From contig JAKVBT010000007.1 in assembly GCA_022446905.1 (NCBI GenBank), forward strand, positions 78,568 through 142,567: a DNA stretch of 64,000 nt. The letters are read 5' to 3'. This document shows positions 43,037-52,264 of this stretch, in pieces (the stretch's first letter is position 1; each line of letters opens with the position of its first letter). The notes beneath the pieces were generated by a model that made no database searches, had not been told where the DNA came from, and saw only the letters and a program-made list of their open reading frames with translations. Made by a program: the position numbers and the translations under genes. This DNA is from Phycisphaerales bacterium (GTDB lineage: Bacteria > Planctomycetota > Phycisphaerae > Phycisphaerales > SM1A02).

Positions 43037-44368
43037 CTATTCGTGGCGAAGTGCTTGAATCGGATCTTGTCGACTGGCAACGATTGCGGGGTACGCGCCA
43101 AAGACAACTCCAGTAGCTACTGCAACCGTGAATGAAACGATGATTGACCAAAGCGTGATCGCCGACTCAAAGGTGACATCCACTTGAATGTGCTGTTGAA
43201 TCAGTGGAAGCGACAGAATCCAGGGAAGCACCCGATCAACAGCGAGCGAGAGTCCGACACCAAGAATAATTCCAATAATCCCACCTGCGGCGGAGATTGT
43301 GCCGGTCTCCACAAGAAACTGTGAGACGATATGTCGCTGCGTTGCCCCAAGCGCACGACGAATACCGATTTCACGAGTGCGCTCAATAACAGAGGCCAGC
43401 ATGATGTTCATGATGCCAATACCCCCAACCAGCAGGCTGATCGCTGCAATGGCTGTCAAGAGCAAGTTCATCGCAAAGGTCGTGCGCTCCACATTAGCGA
43501 GCAGCTCCCATGGCACAATGACCGTGACATCTCCGCGTTCACCATGCCCATAGTCCACAATACGATGAACACGGGCAGCCATCGAAAGCACATCGTCGCT
43601 TTCAGACGCCTCAACATAAATCTCTGAGAATCGTGTCTCTTCACCGGAAAAAGAACCGCTGACTCGGCGGTAGACGGTGTCACTGAACTCAAGACGCCCC
43701 GTTTGAATGGGAATATGCACGTCGAGATTCAAGTCACGACCGACAAGAGCGCCTCCAGCGCCCCCAGCAAGCCCGATCGGCTCTAGTACACCGATAATCG
43801 TGAAGATCCGGTCATCAATCCGAATGGTGTCTCCAATAGGGTCTTGAATTGGGAAGAACTGTCGTGCCACCTCAGAGCCAATGACTGCAACACGCTGATG
43901 CGAATCGCCATCCTCAGGCACCAGATAACGGCCTCCCTGCTCGACATCCAACTTGAGCACATCGATCAGCTCCGGTGTCGTGCCGAATACCTGACTGGTT
44001 GTTCTTTTTGATGAGTGCGAAACTTCAGATCCAAATGCCTTCAGTGGAACAATCCGCTGCGCCTCAGGAAGCGATTCAACAAGACGATTCCAATCGGCAT
44101 CCTCGAGGCCAAATTTGGCAACAAAACTTCGGCGTTGTGTTCCGACCGATGATGACTCCGGTGGTCGTTGCGAGCGAATAATGATGTTGCTCGCACCAAG
44201 CGATTCAATATTACGTATCGCTGCTTGCTTGTTCCCCTCACCGATGGAGACCATCAGGATTACCGCAGCCACACCCAAAATGATCCCAAGGCTCGTCAGA
44301 ATCGAGCGCAGCATGTGGAGCCGAAGATTATTCAGGCCCAGTCGAAGTGTCTCAAGGAAGAGTTCCAT
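43037..44368 (-). CDS. MacB/FtsX-type ABC transporter permease
   Basis: This 443-residue protein has the MacB layout. N-terminal helix 1 (SILTSLGIILGVAAVILMVSIGEGNK) is followed by a large periplasmic MacB_PCD domain (~50-290), then three C-terminal helices including NIMLASVIERTREIGIRRALGAT, the mechanotransmission signature, and a C-terminal DPIQALRHE. Such permeases move lipoproteins, peptides or toxins, or release envelope tension, together with a cytosolic ATPase and often a membrane-fusion protein. Neither is adjacent. It converges on the STN-like gene. Confidence 0.9.
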   Translation of the reverse strand: MELFLETLRLGLNNLRLHMLRSILTSLGIILGVAAVILMVSIGEGNKQAAIRNIESLGASNIIIRSQRPPESSSVGTQRRSFVAKFGLEDADWNRLVESLPEAQRIVPLKAFGSEVSHSSKRTTSQVFGTTPELIDVLKLDVEQGGRYLVPEDGDSHQRVAVIGSEVARQFFPIQDPIGDTIRIDDRIFTIIGVLEPIGLAGGAGGALVGRDLNLDVHIPIQTGRLEFSDTVYRRVSGSFSGEETRFSEIYVEASESDDVLSMAARVHRIVDYGHGERGDVTVIVPWELLANVERTTFAMNLLLTAIAAISLLVGGIGIMNIMLASVIERTREIGIRRALGATQRHIVSQFLVETGTISAAGGIIGIILGVGLSLAVDRVLPWILSLPLIQQHIQVDVTFESAITLWSIIVSFTVAVATGVVFGAYPAIVASRQDPIQALRHE

Positions 44369-44421
44369 AGGTCAGCATCAGATTGCCCATGTGGACGAAG
44401 CGAGCATGGTAGGCTCAGAGC

Positions 44422-44724
44422 ATGGGAGCTCGCCATGTCATTGCGGTCGTGGAGGAACACGAAACTGATCGTGGCTGGCGATTTGGCTGTGATCTTGCCG
44501 GATGTGGGTATGCCTGGGTGCGTCTCGATTGGTCAGACTATGACCATTGGTGCCCCGGTGGGGACATCAGCCCCAGCATTGTTGTCGAACGCGTGCTGAC
44601 CTTGATGTCCACCGAAGGCCTCACCATCCCATCGAACTTCGATATTGCCCGCATTCATCGGCTCCTGAACAATCCGGAGGCGGTGCATCAAGCCATCCGG
44701 CCAACGACCAACGGCCCAGACTAA
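44422..44724 (+). CDS. Small protein of unknown function
   Basis: This 100-residue protein has no signal peptide. Its composition is Trp/Asp/Cys-flavoured (GWRFGCDLAGCGYAWVRLDWSDYDHWCPGG). The C-terminal half is helical. No family is recognised. It lies 37 bases before the histidine kinase gene and 53 bases from the divergent MacB-like gene; co-transcription with the kinase is possible. Confidence 0.5.
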   Translation: MGARHVIAVVEEHETDRGWRFGCDLAGCGYAWVRLDWSDYDHWCPGGDISPSIVVERVLTLMSTEGLTIPSNFDIARIHRLLNNPEAVHQAIRPTTNGPD

Positions 44725-44761
44725 GGCCCTGCCGTCCCTATGAAGGTGGTACGGTACGTCT

Positions 44762-46372
44762 ATGACGCGCGGCATCAGCCTCGCCAACAAGTGCCTCATC
44801 CTGTTCGGCTGCGCCATCGTCGCCATCCTTGTCGGTGCGCTGCTTGTGCCTTGGGTTGGCGTTCGAACCCTTGTACATGAAAACCAAATTGAAGTGGCTG
44901 GACAGGTTTCTGACGCTTGGCTCGCTGGCAAAATCAAACTTGGAGGCTTGCGCTACCTACGAAAGACAGAATTAGAGGTTGGCGGCGAGTCTGATGGCAT
45001 GCAACTGTCCTGGATTCCTGCAGCTGACATCGATGTCCAAGCTGAGCCCGACGCCTTCATCAGTAAGGCGATGCAGGCCTTCTCAAGTGACCGTGAACGT
45101 GAGTGGTACACCCTGAGAGGCCAAAAGGATGAGCGGGACTTCGTGCTCTTTGCCCGACCAGTGACAGCCACTGGGCTACGCCGCCTGGGCGACCCAACCA
45201 TTTCTGACTTCAGCGCGGGAGTCTCCGATCCCTCAGTCACTGATCCCATCAGAGGCATCCTGGTTGTGTCACGCAATACGCAGTTTGGTGACCGCCAACT
45301 TGACCGCAGTCGATCTGTCATCGTGCTAACCGGACTCGCCGCTGGTGTCCTGGCTGTCATCGTGTTCTGGCTCATTCTCATTCGCTTGATTTTCTCGCCA
45401 GTACGACGGCTTCGGAGAATTGCAGACCTCGTTGGCGAGGGGGAAGTCGATGCCAGAGCTGATATCCGAACTGGAGATGAGTTTGAGGAACTCTCTTTTG
45501 GTTTTAATGAGATGCTTGATCGGCTGTCGCAGGCACGAGATCGACTTGAACAGATGAATGAAAGTCTTGATCTCAAGGTGTCCGAACTGGCTGAAGCGAA
45601 TGTCGGCCTTTGGGAGTCTTCACGCTTTAAGACCGAATTTATTGCAAACGTCAGTCATGAGTTGCGCACACCACTGAATTCGATCATTGGCTTTGCGGAA
45701 CTTTTGCAAAGCGAGTTGAATGAAGGCGAATCCCCATCAGCCAAGCACGTACGGTACCTAGACAACATCATGACCAGTGGAAGAAGCCTGCTGGAAATGA
45801 TTAACGAACTCCTGAGCATGGCGAAGATTGAAGCTGGTCGCATGGAAGTGATCGCAGAGCCGACGAACCTGTCCGACTTACTCGAGGGTATTACTGGGAT
45901 CATGACCCCTCAAGCGACGGCAAAATCAATAGATGTACGCATTGATGTCGAGCCAGGGATGCCCTCAATCAAGACTGATCCGGGCAAGGTGCAACAAGTG
46001 CTCTACAACCTGCTTTCAAATGCAATCAAATTCACACCCGAAAACGGAGCCGTGCAATTGAAAGCGTCTCGCATAGTCCAAGAGGGCACCATCACACGTG
46101 TTGACATCTCTGTCGCTGACACTGGGCCTGGCATCCCAGAAGATCTACAAGAATTGATCTTTGAGAAATTTAGGCAAGTAGATGCCAGCCATACGCGACA
46201 TCACTCTGGTACTGGACTTGGACTAGCTATTTGCCGTGAGTTAGCCGACATGCTGCAGGCAAGTCTTGCTGTGGATTCAACTCCCGGCCAGGGTGCTACT
46301 TTCACGCTTTCACTGCCAGTTGAATGGGCGCCGCCGCGACCTCAATCGCTCATGGATTCGACGAGTTACTGA
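44762..46372 (+). CDS. Membrane sensor histidine kinase
   Basis: This 536-residue kinase has two membrane helices (residues ~13-33 and ~190-212) flanking a ~155-residue periplasmic sensor, then a HAMP linker (RRLRRIADLVGEGEVDARADIRTGDEFEELSFGFN) and a coiled coil. The phosphoacceptor region is FIANVSHELRTPLN (H299). The ATP-binding module has N box LYNLLSNAIKFTP, G1 ADTGPGIPE, F box FEKFRQVD and G2 GTGLGLAICRE. The cognate regulator is not adjacent; the CheY-like protein at 9.5 kb is a candidate. Its last ~23 bases overlap the next gene on the other strand. Confidence 0.93.
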   Translation: MTRGISLANKCLILFGCAIVAILVGALLVPWVGVRTLVHENQIEVAGQVSDAWLAGKIKLGGLRYLRKTELEVGGESDGMQLSWIPAADIDVQAEPDAFISKAMQAFSSDREREWYTLRGQKDERDFVLFARPVTATGLRRLGDPTISDFSAGVSDPSVTDPIRGILVVSRNTQFGDRQLDRSRSVIVLTGLAAGVLAVIVFWLILIRLIFSPVRRLRRIADLVGEGEVDARADIRTGDEFEELSFGFNEMLDRLSQARDRLEQMNESLDLKVSELAEANVGLWESSRFKTEFIANVSHELRTPLNSIIGFAELLQSELNEGESPSAKHVRYLDNIMTSGRSLLEMINELLSMAKIEAGRMEVIAEPTNLSDLLEGITGIMTPQATAKSIDVRIDVEPGMPSIKTDPGKVQQVLYNLLSNAIKFTPENGAVQLKASRIVQEGTITRVDISVADTGPGIPEDLQELIFEKFRQVDASHTRHHSGTGLGLAICRELADMLQASLAVDSTPGQGATFTLSLPVEWAPPRPQSLMDSTSY

Positions 46373-46700
46373 CAGGCTTCTGCCATGGCCAGTCCTTCGA
46401 CTTGTGCAGTACACCAGCTGCGCGCTTCACGCACTGCCGACATGCGTTGCCCTCATTCCGCGATCCGACAAAGCCTGGGTCATCCGAGGTCTGCAGGCAC
46501 AAGCAACAGGTCTCGATCGGTGATCCAGTTTCGTTCACTGCCAATTGCACCCAGGCTTTAGACAAACAATCGCCGCAGATCAAACTACCTCGATGCCCTT
46601 CTACACAAGGTGTCCCCTGAGACCAGGCTGCAACCCCGCAGAAATCGCATAGAAGATCCTCGATCTGCACATCATCCGGATTCAAGCCCTCACGATGCAT
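46350..46700 (-). CDS. Small Cys-rich zinc-ribbon-like protein
   Basis: This 116-residue protein has four CxxC-like pairs: CDFC, CGDC, CCLC and CRQC, plus GHRGSLICGDC. This suggests two zinc sites of a zinc-ribbon or ClpX-ZBD-like type. No catalytic motif is seen. The ATG at 46700 lies 11 bases inside the 3' end of trmB on the same strand, so it is probably translated by coupling. Its own 3' end overlaps the histidine kinase gene. Confidence 0.65.
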   Translation of the reverse strand: MHREGLNPDDVQIEDLLCDFCGVAAWSQGTPCVEGHRGSLICGDCLSKAWVQLAVNETGSPIETCCLCLQTSDDPGFVGSRNEGNACRQCVKRAAGVLHKSKDWPWQKPVSNSSNP

Positions 46701-47370
46701 CAGACTTCTCCAAATTGTCCACACGTGTGAGCGTCATGGCATTGAAAGACCGCCCCTCGCGGCGGTATTTCCGCTCAAAATTAGTACCGACCACTTCTTC
46801 ATCGCCCGCAGATTGCGGTGTAACAAATGGGCCACGATCGAAGAGATTGGCCGCAGCTTCAACATGAAGCTCATACCACTCCCACAACTCAGCATGATCC
46901 GTTACCAAATGTACTTGCCCGGACAATTTAAGGACACGATGCATGTGCTGTAACGTTGAGTGCTGCACCAATCGACGTTTGTGATGCCGCTTCTTTGGCC
47001 ATGGATCAGTAAAGTACAAGTGGATCACATCGACTGTGTGATCAGCACATCGGTGCGTCAAAAACTCCGAACCATCATCGCGCAGCACTCGCACATTGTT
47101 CAGTGTGTGTCGTCGCGCTCGATCGGCTGCATAACGCTGAAACTCCCCCGCCCACTCAATCCCCAAAAAGTTCGTATCGGTCTGCATCGCCGCTTGTTGA
47201 ACAAGAAACGTGCCTTTGCCAGATCCTATTTCCAACTCAAAGCGTCGATTGGGGTCCGCAAACAGCAGGCGTGGATCCAGCGTCGCATTTTCCCACTGAG
47301 GCAGATCTTCTCGATCCAGACCCCAGCCTTGGAGATCTTGTGGGGTTCGACGGGACAAACCGAAACTCAA
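46690..47370 (-). CDS. trmB: tRNA (guanine-N7)-methyltransferase TrmB
   Basis: This 226-residue enzyme makes m7G46 in tRNA using S-adenosylmethionine. It has the SAM-binding motif ELEIGSGKGTFLVQ, then FLGIEWAGEFQRYAADRA, DDGSEFL, and the family hallmark YFTDPWPKKRHHKRRLV. The start is TTG 47370, with TAGGAGA at good spacing and no better ATG nearby. It follows rsfS by 27 bases on the same strand. Confidence 0.92.
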   Translation of the reverse strand: MSFGLSRRTPQDLQGWGLDREDLPQWENATLDPRLLFADPNRRFELEIGSGKGTFLVQQAAMQTDTNFLGIEWAGEFQRYAADRARRHTLNNVRVLRDDGSEFLTHRCADHTVDVIHLYFTDPWPKKRHHKRRLVQHSTLQHMHRVLKLSGQVHLVTDHAELWEWYELHVEAAANLFDRGPFVTPQSAGDEEVVGTNFERKYRREGRSFNAMTLTRVDNLEKSDAS

Positions 47371-47396
47371 GACTGATTCTCCTACCCAACGGCTAG

Positions 47397-47819
47397 TTAC
47401 GTGCTTCGGGTAAATGGCAACTCTGGAGCATCACCCCATAAGTCGTCTAGATCGTAATAGGCCCTACGTGCCGGCTCGAAAAGATGCACCACAACGTCGA
47501 CGAAATCGACCACAACCCACGTCGATGCGGGGTCGGAGGTGGTTCGAAACCGAGTCATTCCATGCTCAGCGCCGAGATCTTCCATTTCAGCGCCCACAGA
47601 TTTGACCTGCCGATCACTGGTTCCGGATGCGACGAGTACGAAGTCGCAGACATGACTTCGGCCTCGCACATCAAACAAGCGCACGTCACTGCAATGACGG
47701 TCTTCCGCCAACCTTGCCGCTTCAAGGGCAAATCCCAGACCAGCATCTCCAGATGCTGACCGATCAGACCCCGAGTTTGGGCCGGGGACGGCCGCCGGGC
47801 TCCCTTTGGACTCTGTCAT
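47397..47819 (-). CDS. rsfS: Ribosomal silencing factor RsfS
   Basis: This 140-residue RsfS/Iojap protein binds L14 and blocks 30S-50S joining in starvation. It contains AARLAEDRHCSDVRLFDVRGRSHVCDFVLVASGTSDRQVKS and a final WVVVDFVDVVVHLFEPARRAYYDLDDLWGDAPE, which matches the 'VHVF...R.fYdLE.LW.da' end of the family. A poorly conserved Ser/Gly-rich N-terminus precedes the fold. It lies 7 bases after hppA. Confidence 0.93.
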   Translation of the reverse strand: MTESKGSPAAVPGPNSGSDRSASGDAGLGFALEAARLAEDRHCSDVRLFDVRGRSHVCDFVLVASGTSDRQVKSVGAEMEDLGAEHGMTRFRTTSDPASTWVVVDFVDVVVHLFEPARRAYYDLDDLWGDAPELPFTRST

Positions 47820-47825
47820 CGAGAC

Positions 47826-50486
47826 TCAGCCCAAGCCGAGCGCTGACTGCACCGTCGGTCCGAAGTAGACCACGAGGCCGGAGAATACAACCGACACAAT
47901 GGCAATGAGCTTGATAAGGATGTTGAGCGACGGGCCAGAGGTGTCCTTGAATGGGTCACCCACAGTGTCGCCGGTCACAGATGCCTTGTGTGACTCAGAA
48001 CCCTTGCCACCATGATGGCCGGCTTCAATGTATTTCTTGGCGTTATCCCAAGCACCACCCGCATTGGCCATATAGATGGCCACTGCAAAGCCGCTTGTCA
48101 GGCCGCCGACGAGCAATCCCATGACACCGCCGACACCGAGTACGAGCCCAACCACGACAGGTGTGATGATCGCCAGCAATGAAGGTACAACCATTTCACG
48201 CTGAGCGCCAGCAGTGGAGATTGAGACACACTCCTGATAGTCCGGATACTCGACACCATCAATCATGACGCGGGTCGGCCAATTTGTTGGATCAGCAACA
48301 TCACTGTCAGACATTCCATCTGCCTTGAACTTATCACGCATCAGTTTGAACTGACGTCGACACTCGTTCATCATTCGATAGGCGGCACGCCCCACTGCGT
48401 TCATAGTCATTGCGCAGAACACGAACGCCAACATGACGCCAAGGAACAGGCCACCAAGAACCCGTGGGTTCATGATGGAGATATCAAAGAAGGCCGCCAT
48501 GTGTTTCAGAGTTGCTCGATCAGCTGGGACCAAGTCAATTTTTGCACCACCTTCGATTCCATCAATGGGAACTGTTACATCGAAGACACGATTCATTGGG
48601 TCCCACGATGCATCGACTGTGAGGTGTGTGTGTCCAGCAAACCAAGTGCCTACTGCTTCAGCGACTTCGTTGGATGTCAACATGAGGCCACCACCAGCAG
48701 CTGTCCCTTTGCCAGTCTCGGCAAGCATCTTAAATTCGCCATGCCCGAGGTAGTCCAGGTGCAGCGTGTGCATTCCTGAAAGTTCAGCGTAGTCAAATCC
48801 ATGTACGTTGGACGTGCTGATGCCAGCTACCTCTGCGATCTGCTGCGCCTCAGGCTGGTCAACTGTCAACTTCTCGACCACCGCACCTTTGACCACGATT
48901 GCATAAGCGGCCAGAAGTGCCATCGCGGTCAGCGCCGCGGAACCAATAGCAAAGCCCTTGCCTGTGGCTGCAGTCGTGTTCCCAAGCGAGTCAAGCATGT
49001 CAGTGCGTTCACGCACAAAGGAGGGCTGCCCGGTCATTTCTGCATTACCACCGGCGTTGTCAGCAATCGGTCCGTATGCATCGGTCGCCAACGTGATGCC
49101 AAGTGTGCTGAGCATGCCGACTGCAGCAATGCCCACGCCGTACAAGCCAAGCAGGAAATTGCTATTGCCGCCACAGAAACCAAACGCCAGAAGAATTGCC
49201 GCGACGATGACCACTAGTGGCGCCCAAGTAGACTTCATGCCCTCGGCAATGCCCGCAATGATGACTGTGGCATGCCCGGTCTGGGTCTGCTCAGCAATGC
49301 GTTGCGTTGGCGCGTGTTCGTATGAGGTGTAGTACTCAGTAGCAAAGGCGATGATCAGACCTGCAAGCAAGCCCGTCACGATCGCCAGCCATGGCTGCCA
49401 CCACACAAAGTTGATTGGGTTTTCACTGCCAAGCAGAAGGTAGAACAAGACGCCGCCGCCCACAGTCACCAATGCAGACGCAAACCACACACCCATGTGC
49501 AGTCCCTTGAGCAATTGACTGAAGGAAGCCCCTTCCTTGGCCCGAACGACAAAGACCCCGAGCAGCGAGCAAATGATGCCGATACCCGCCAATGCCATTG
49601 GAGCGCTCGCCAACACGAGGGCCCACTGCTTCACGTTGACATCCTGGCCCATCCAGTTGCCGGCAAAGATAGCCGTGGCGCCCAACGCCATCGAAGCAAG
49701 AATCGAACCGTAGTAAGACTCGTAGAGGTCAGCGCCCATGCCCGCAACGTCGCCAACGTTGTCACCAACGTTGTCAGCAATGGCTGCAGGATTACGTGGA
49801 TCATCTTCCGGAATACCAGCTTCCACTTTGCCAACAAGGTCAGCACCCACGTCAGCTGCCTTCGTATAGATGCCACCACCGACACGAGCAAAGAGCGCCT
49901 GCGTAGAGGCGCCCATGCCATAAGTCAGCATGATGGCCGTAATCGTTTCAAGGGTCCATCCCTCTGGAGTGAAGACGTTCCAGATGAAGAACCAAGCACT
50001 CGCATCTAAAAGGGCAAACCCAACGACGACTAAGCCCATGACTGCACCAGATCGGAACGCAACGGTCAAACCATCATTGAGTGACTGCTTGGCAGCAAAG
50101 GTGGTTCGAGCTGATGCATTGGTCGCCATCTTCATACCGAACCAACCGCATAAGCCCGAGAACAGACCGGCAATCGGAACGCCAACGGCGGACCAAATCG
50201 GCTGGATACCAAGAACACCCAGCAGCACCAGTGCTGCCACCAGTGCGATAAACACAATGAAGACGACCTTGTACTGACGTACCAGATAGGCCATGGCACC
50301 CTTACGGACAGCCTCGGCAATTCGGATCATCTCCGGCTCACCTTCGCTCTTGCTCATGACGTTTCGGCTAAAGAGAAAGGCCGACAACAGCGCCAACACA
50401 GCGCCGATTGGCGCAATGAACCACACCCATGCGTGGTTAACGATTCCTTGAATGCCTTCAACGTTGGACAGAAGCATCGTGCTCAC
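47826..50486 (-). CDS. hppA: Membrane-bound, ion-translocating pyrophosphatase
   Basis: This ~886-residue, many-helix pump hydrolyses PPi and exports ions. The substrate loop is DVGADLVGKVEAGIPEDDPRN (from D212) with DNVGDNVGDVAGMGADLYES. GNTTAATGKG has Ala506 and Gly509 at the positions that in this family indicate K+-dependent enzymes (K+-independent ones have Lys and Thr). Whether it moves H+ or Na+ cannot be decided. A ~130-residue insert (about 533-665), hydrophilic and mostly beta, lies between two helices. GTG 50486 with GAGGAG at 8 bases is the best start; ATG 50477 is close by. Confidence 0.9.
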   Translation of the reverse strand: MSTMLLSNVEGIQGIVNHAWVWFIAPIGAVLALLSAFLFSRNVMSKSEGEPEMIRIAEAVRKGAMAYLVRQYKVVFIVFIALVAALVLLGVLGIQPIWSAVGVPIAGLFSGLCGWFGMKMATNASARTTFAAKQSLNDGLTVAFRSGAVMGLVVVGFALLDASAWFFIWNVFTPEGWTLETITAIMLTYGMGASTQALFARVGGGIYTKAADVGADLVGKVEAGIPEDDPRNPAAIADNVGDNVGDVAGMGADLYESYYGSILASMALGATAIFAGNWMGQDVNVKQWALVLASAPMALAGIGIICSLLGVFVVRAKEGASFSQLLKGLHMGVWFASALVTVGGGVLFYLLLGSENPINFVWWQPWLAIVTGLLAGLIIAFATEYYTSYEHAPTQRIAEQTQTGHATVIIAGIAEGMKSTWAPLVVIVAAILLAFGFCGGNSNFLLGLYGVGIAAVGMLSTLGITLATDAYGPIADNAGGNAEMTGQPSFVRERTDMLDSLGNTTAATGKGFAIGSAALTAMALLAAYAIVVKGAVVEKLTVDQPEAQQIAEVAGISTSNVHGFDYAELSGMHTLHLDYLGHGEFKMLAETGKGTAAGGGLMLTSNEVAEAVGTWFAGHTHLTVDASWDPMNRVFDVTVPIDGIEGGAKIDLVPADRATLKHMAAFFDISIMNPRVLGGLFLGVMLAFVFCAMTMNAVGRAAYRMMNECRRQFKLMRDKFKADGMSDSDVADPTNWPTRVMIDGVEYPDYQECVSISTAGAQREMVVPSLLAIITPVVVGLVLGVGGVMGLLVGGLTSGFAVAIYMANAGGAWDNAKKYIEAGHHGGKGSESHKASVTGDTVGDPFKDTSGPSLNILIKLIAIVSVVFSGLVVYFGPTVQSALGLG

Positions 50487-50632
50487 TGGACTCACTCCTC
50501 GATCGGTCGTCGAATCAAAAGAATTCGATCTACCAAGACCTGGGTTCAATTGAAAAACTTGGGCGACTTCCCATCACCACTCCGTACCGCAGGGCACAGG
50601 ATGGGGTGGACTGAAAATGCATGTAGCAGGGA

Positions 50633-50884
50633 TCAGCGACCTCGCCCGCCGGGTCGGGCAGGAGGTCGTGGACTTGGGCGAGCACCACCGGCGGCTTCAC
50701 TTTGAATGCGCTCCATCCTCGAGATGGCCTTGCGCATCGCACGCCGACGTCGCTCAGAGGGCTTCTCGAAATACTGCTTGCGCTTGACGTCCTTGGTGAG
50801 GCCCTCTTTTTCACAGAGCTTCTTGAAACGGCGGAGCATCTGATTGACGGACTCACCGTGCCGGGATTTAATCCGAATAGCCAT
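50633..50884 (-). CDS. rpsU: 30S ribosomal protein S21
   Basis: This 83-residue basic protein fits S21: SVNQMLRRFKKLCEKEGL, then RKQYFEKPSERRRRAMRKAI, a hallmark of the family. A Pro/Arg/Gly-rich tail (SPRPPARPGGRGR) extends the usual ~65-70 residues. ATG 50884 is the natural start; the open frame runs back to 50950 without similarity. Confidence 0.92.
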   Translation of the reverse strand: MAIRIKSRHGESVNQMLRRFKKLCEKEGLTKDVKRKQYFEKPSERRRRAMRKAISRMERIQSEAAGGARPSPRPPARPGGRGR

Positions 50885-50977
50885 ATGTGAAGGGGTCTCC
50901 TCAGGGACAATCAAGCCGAGTATTAGAGCCGAAAAGGCTCCACTTGACAAGGCTCAACCCCCGCTATGGTGTTCTCC

Positions 50978-51631
50978 ATGCGGCTGATTGTCGATGCTTG
51001 GAATGTGCTGCATGTACAGGGGGTACTGCCCTCTGGACTGGCCGGAATGGACCTCATTGGCCTCAGCCGCTTACTTGGTCGAAGCCGCTGGAATGGCCTT
51101 CTGACCGACCTGGTCTGCGATGGAAGCCCCTCAACAGCACATGAGACCCTCCCAGAGCATATTCGGGTGTCTTGGTCAGGCCATGATCAGGAGGCCGACG
51201 ACCTGATTGAGGCGATGATTGAGCAATCGACGACCCCCCGAAGATTGACCGTGGTGTCCTCAGATCTCAGACTTAAAAAAGCTGCTAAGCGACGTCGCTG
51301 TAAGTGGTTGGATGCCCAGTCCTTTCTCCGGGCCTTGCTGGACGATCTTTCCAGCACACTGCCTGAGAACCCCCCAAAGGCCTCTCACGAAACAGCTGAC
51401 CAGTGGAGGCGGACCTTTGGACTTGACGCAGAAGCTGTCCAGCAACTGCATGCGGATGCGGAATCCATGGAACTGCCCGAGGCAATGGCCTCCCCGCAAG
51501 ACAATCCCCCCGCAACTCGACCTACACCGCCCAAAGGGAAGCCACCCCGCAATAGCCCCACAGGCACATCGAGCATATTCCCAAAGGGATTGATTGAACA
51601 AGCTGTTCGCATTGCCAAAGGCGAGGCCTGA
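50978..51631 (+). CDS. NYN-domain (PIN-like) putative ribonuclease
   Basis: This 217-residue protein starts at MRLIVDAWNVLH, the first strand and first acidic residue of the NYN/YacP fold. Later acidic motifs are HDQEADDLIEAM and VVSSDLRLKKAA, consistent with a divalent-metal nuclease centre. The C-terminal ~75 residues are Pro/Ala-rich and probably disordered. The relation is to YacP/Rae1-like NYN proteins, which cut mRNA on the ribosome. Its position beside rpsU is consistent with that but does not prove it. Confidence 0.78.
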   Translation: MRLIVDAWNVLHVQGVLPSGLAGMDLIGLSRLLGRSRWNGLLTDLVCDGSPSTAHETLPEHIRVSWSGHDQEADDLIEAMIEQSTTPRRLTVVSSDLRLKKAAKRRRCKWLDAQSFLRALLDDLSSTLPENPPKASHETADQWRRTFGLDAEAVQQLHADAESMELPEAMASPQDNPPATRPTPPKGKPPRNSPTGTSSIFPKGLIEQAVRIAKGEA

Positions 51632-51637
51632 AATGCC

Positions 51638-52264
51638 TCAGGGCCAGCGACGTGAGATCTCCCAGCCACCGGGCTTGGCCTCATACACGATGCGATCATG
51701 CAACCGATCATCGCCCTCCTGCCAGAACTCGATCCGCTCCAAAGCCACTCGTAGGCCTGTCCAGTGTGCGGGGCGAGGCACCTCTGATCCAACTGGGTAC
51801 AACTCTGCGACCTCTGCAACTCGATCAGCGAGCGCGCCTCGGTCAGCTAATGGTCGCGATTGATCGCTCGCGACACCCCCGACTTGGCTCCCCCACGGCC
51901 GCGAGACCCAATACGCATCAGCCTCGGCATCCTCCACCTGACTGACCGCCCCACTGATTCGCAACTGTCGCCCAAGAAGATCCCAATGAAACAACAGTGC
52001 TGCATGCGGGTTCTCCGCAATCTGCGTTCCTTTATCGCTCTGCAAATTCGTATACACCACGGCGCCACGCGCATCAAGACCTTTAAGTAGAAGCATGCGC
52101 GCCGCAGGCTGACCATCCCGTCCGCAGGTCGCCAAGGCCGCAGCATTGGGATTGGGCCTTCCTGAATACTGCGCCGCATCATCCAACCACTGGTGCATGA
52201 TGACCAACGGATCAGGGCCTAGCCTGTCCATATCGGTCAGCGAAAACCCCTCAGGTAGGCTCAT
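51638..52264 (-). CDS. pdxH: Pyridoxamine 5'-phosphate oxidase
   Basis: This 208-residue FMN enzyme oxidises pyridoxine/pyridoxamine 5'-phosphate to PLP. It contains AAALATCGRDGQPAARMLLLKGLDARGAVVYTNLQSDKGTQI (FMN/substrate binding), AALLFHWDLLGRQLRISG, and the C-terminal W-x(n)-RLHDRIVYEA...W-x(n)-RRWP, matching the PdxH dimer tail. It is coupled to purE by a 4-base overlap. Confidence 0.95.
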   Translation of the reverse strand: MSLPEGFSLTDMDRLGPDPLVIMHQWLDDAAQYSGRPNPNAAALATCGRDGQPAARMLLLKGLDARGAVVYTNLQSDKGTQIAENPHAALLFHWDLLGRQLRISGAVSQVEDAEADAYWVSRPWGSQVGGVASDQSRPLADRGALADRVAEVAELYPVGSEVPRPAHWTGLRVALERIEFWQEGDDRLHDRIVYEAKPGGWEISRRWP

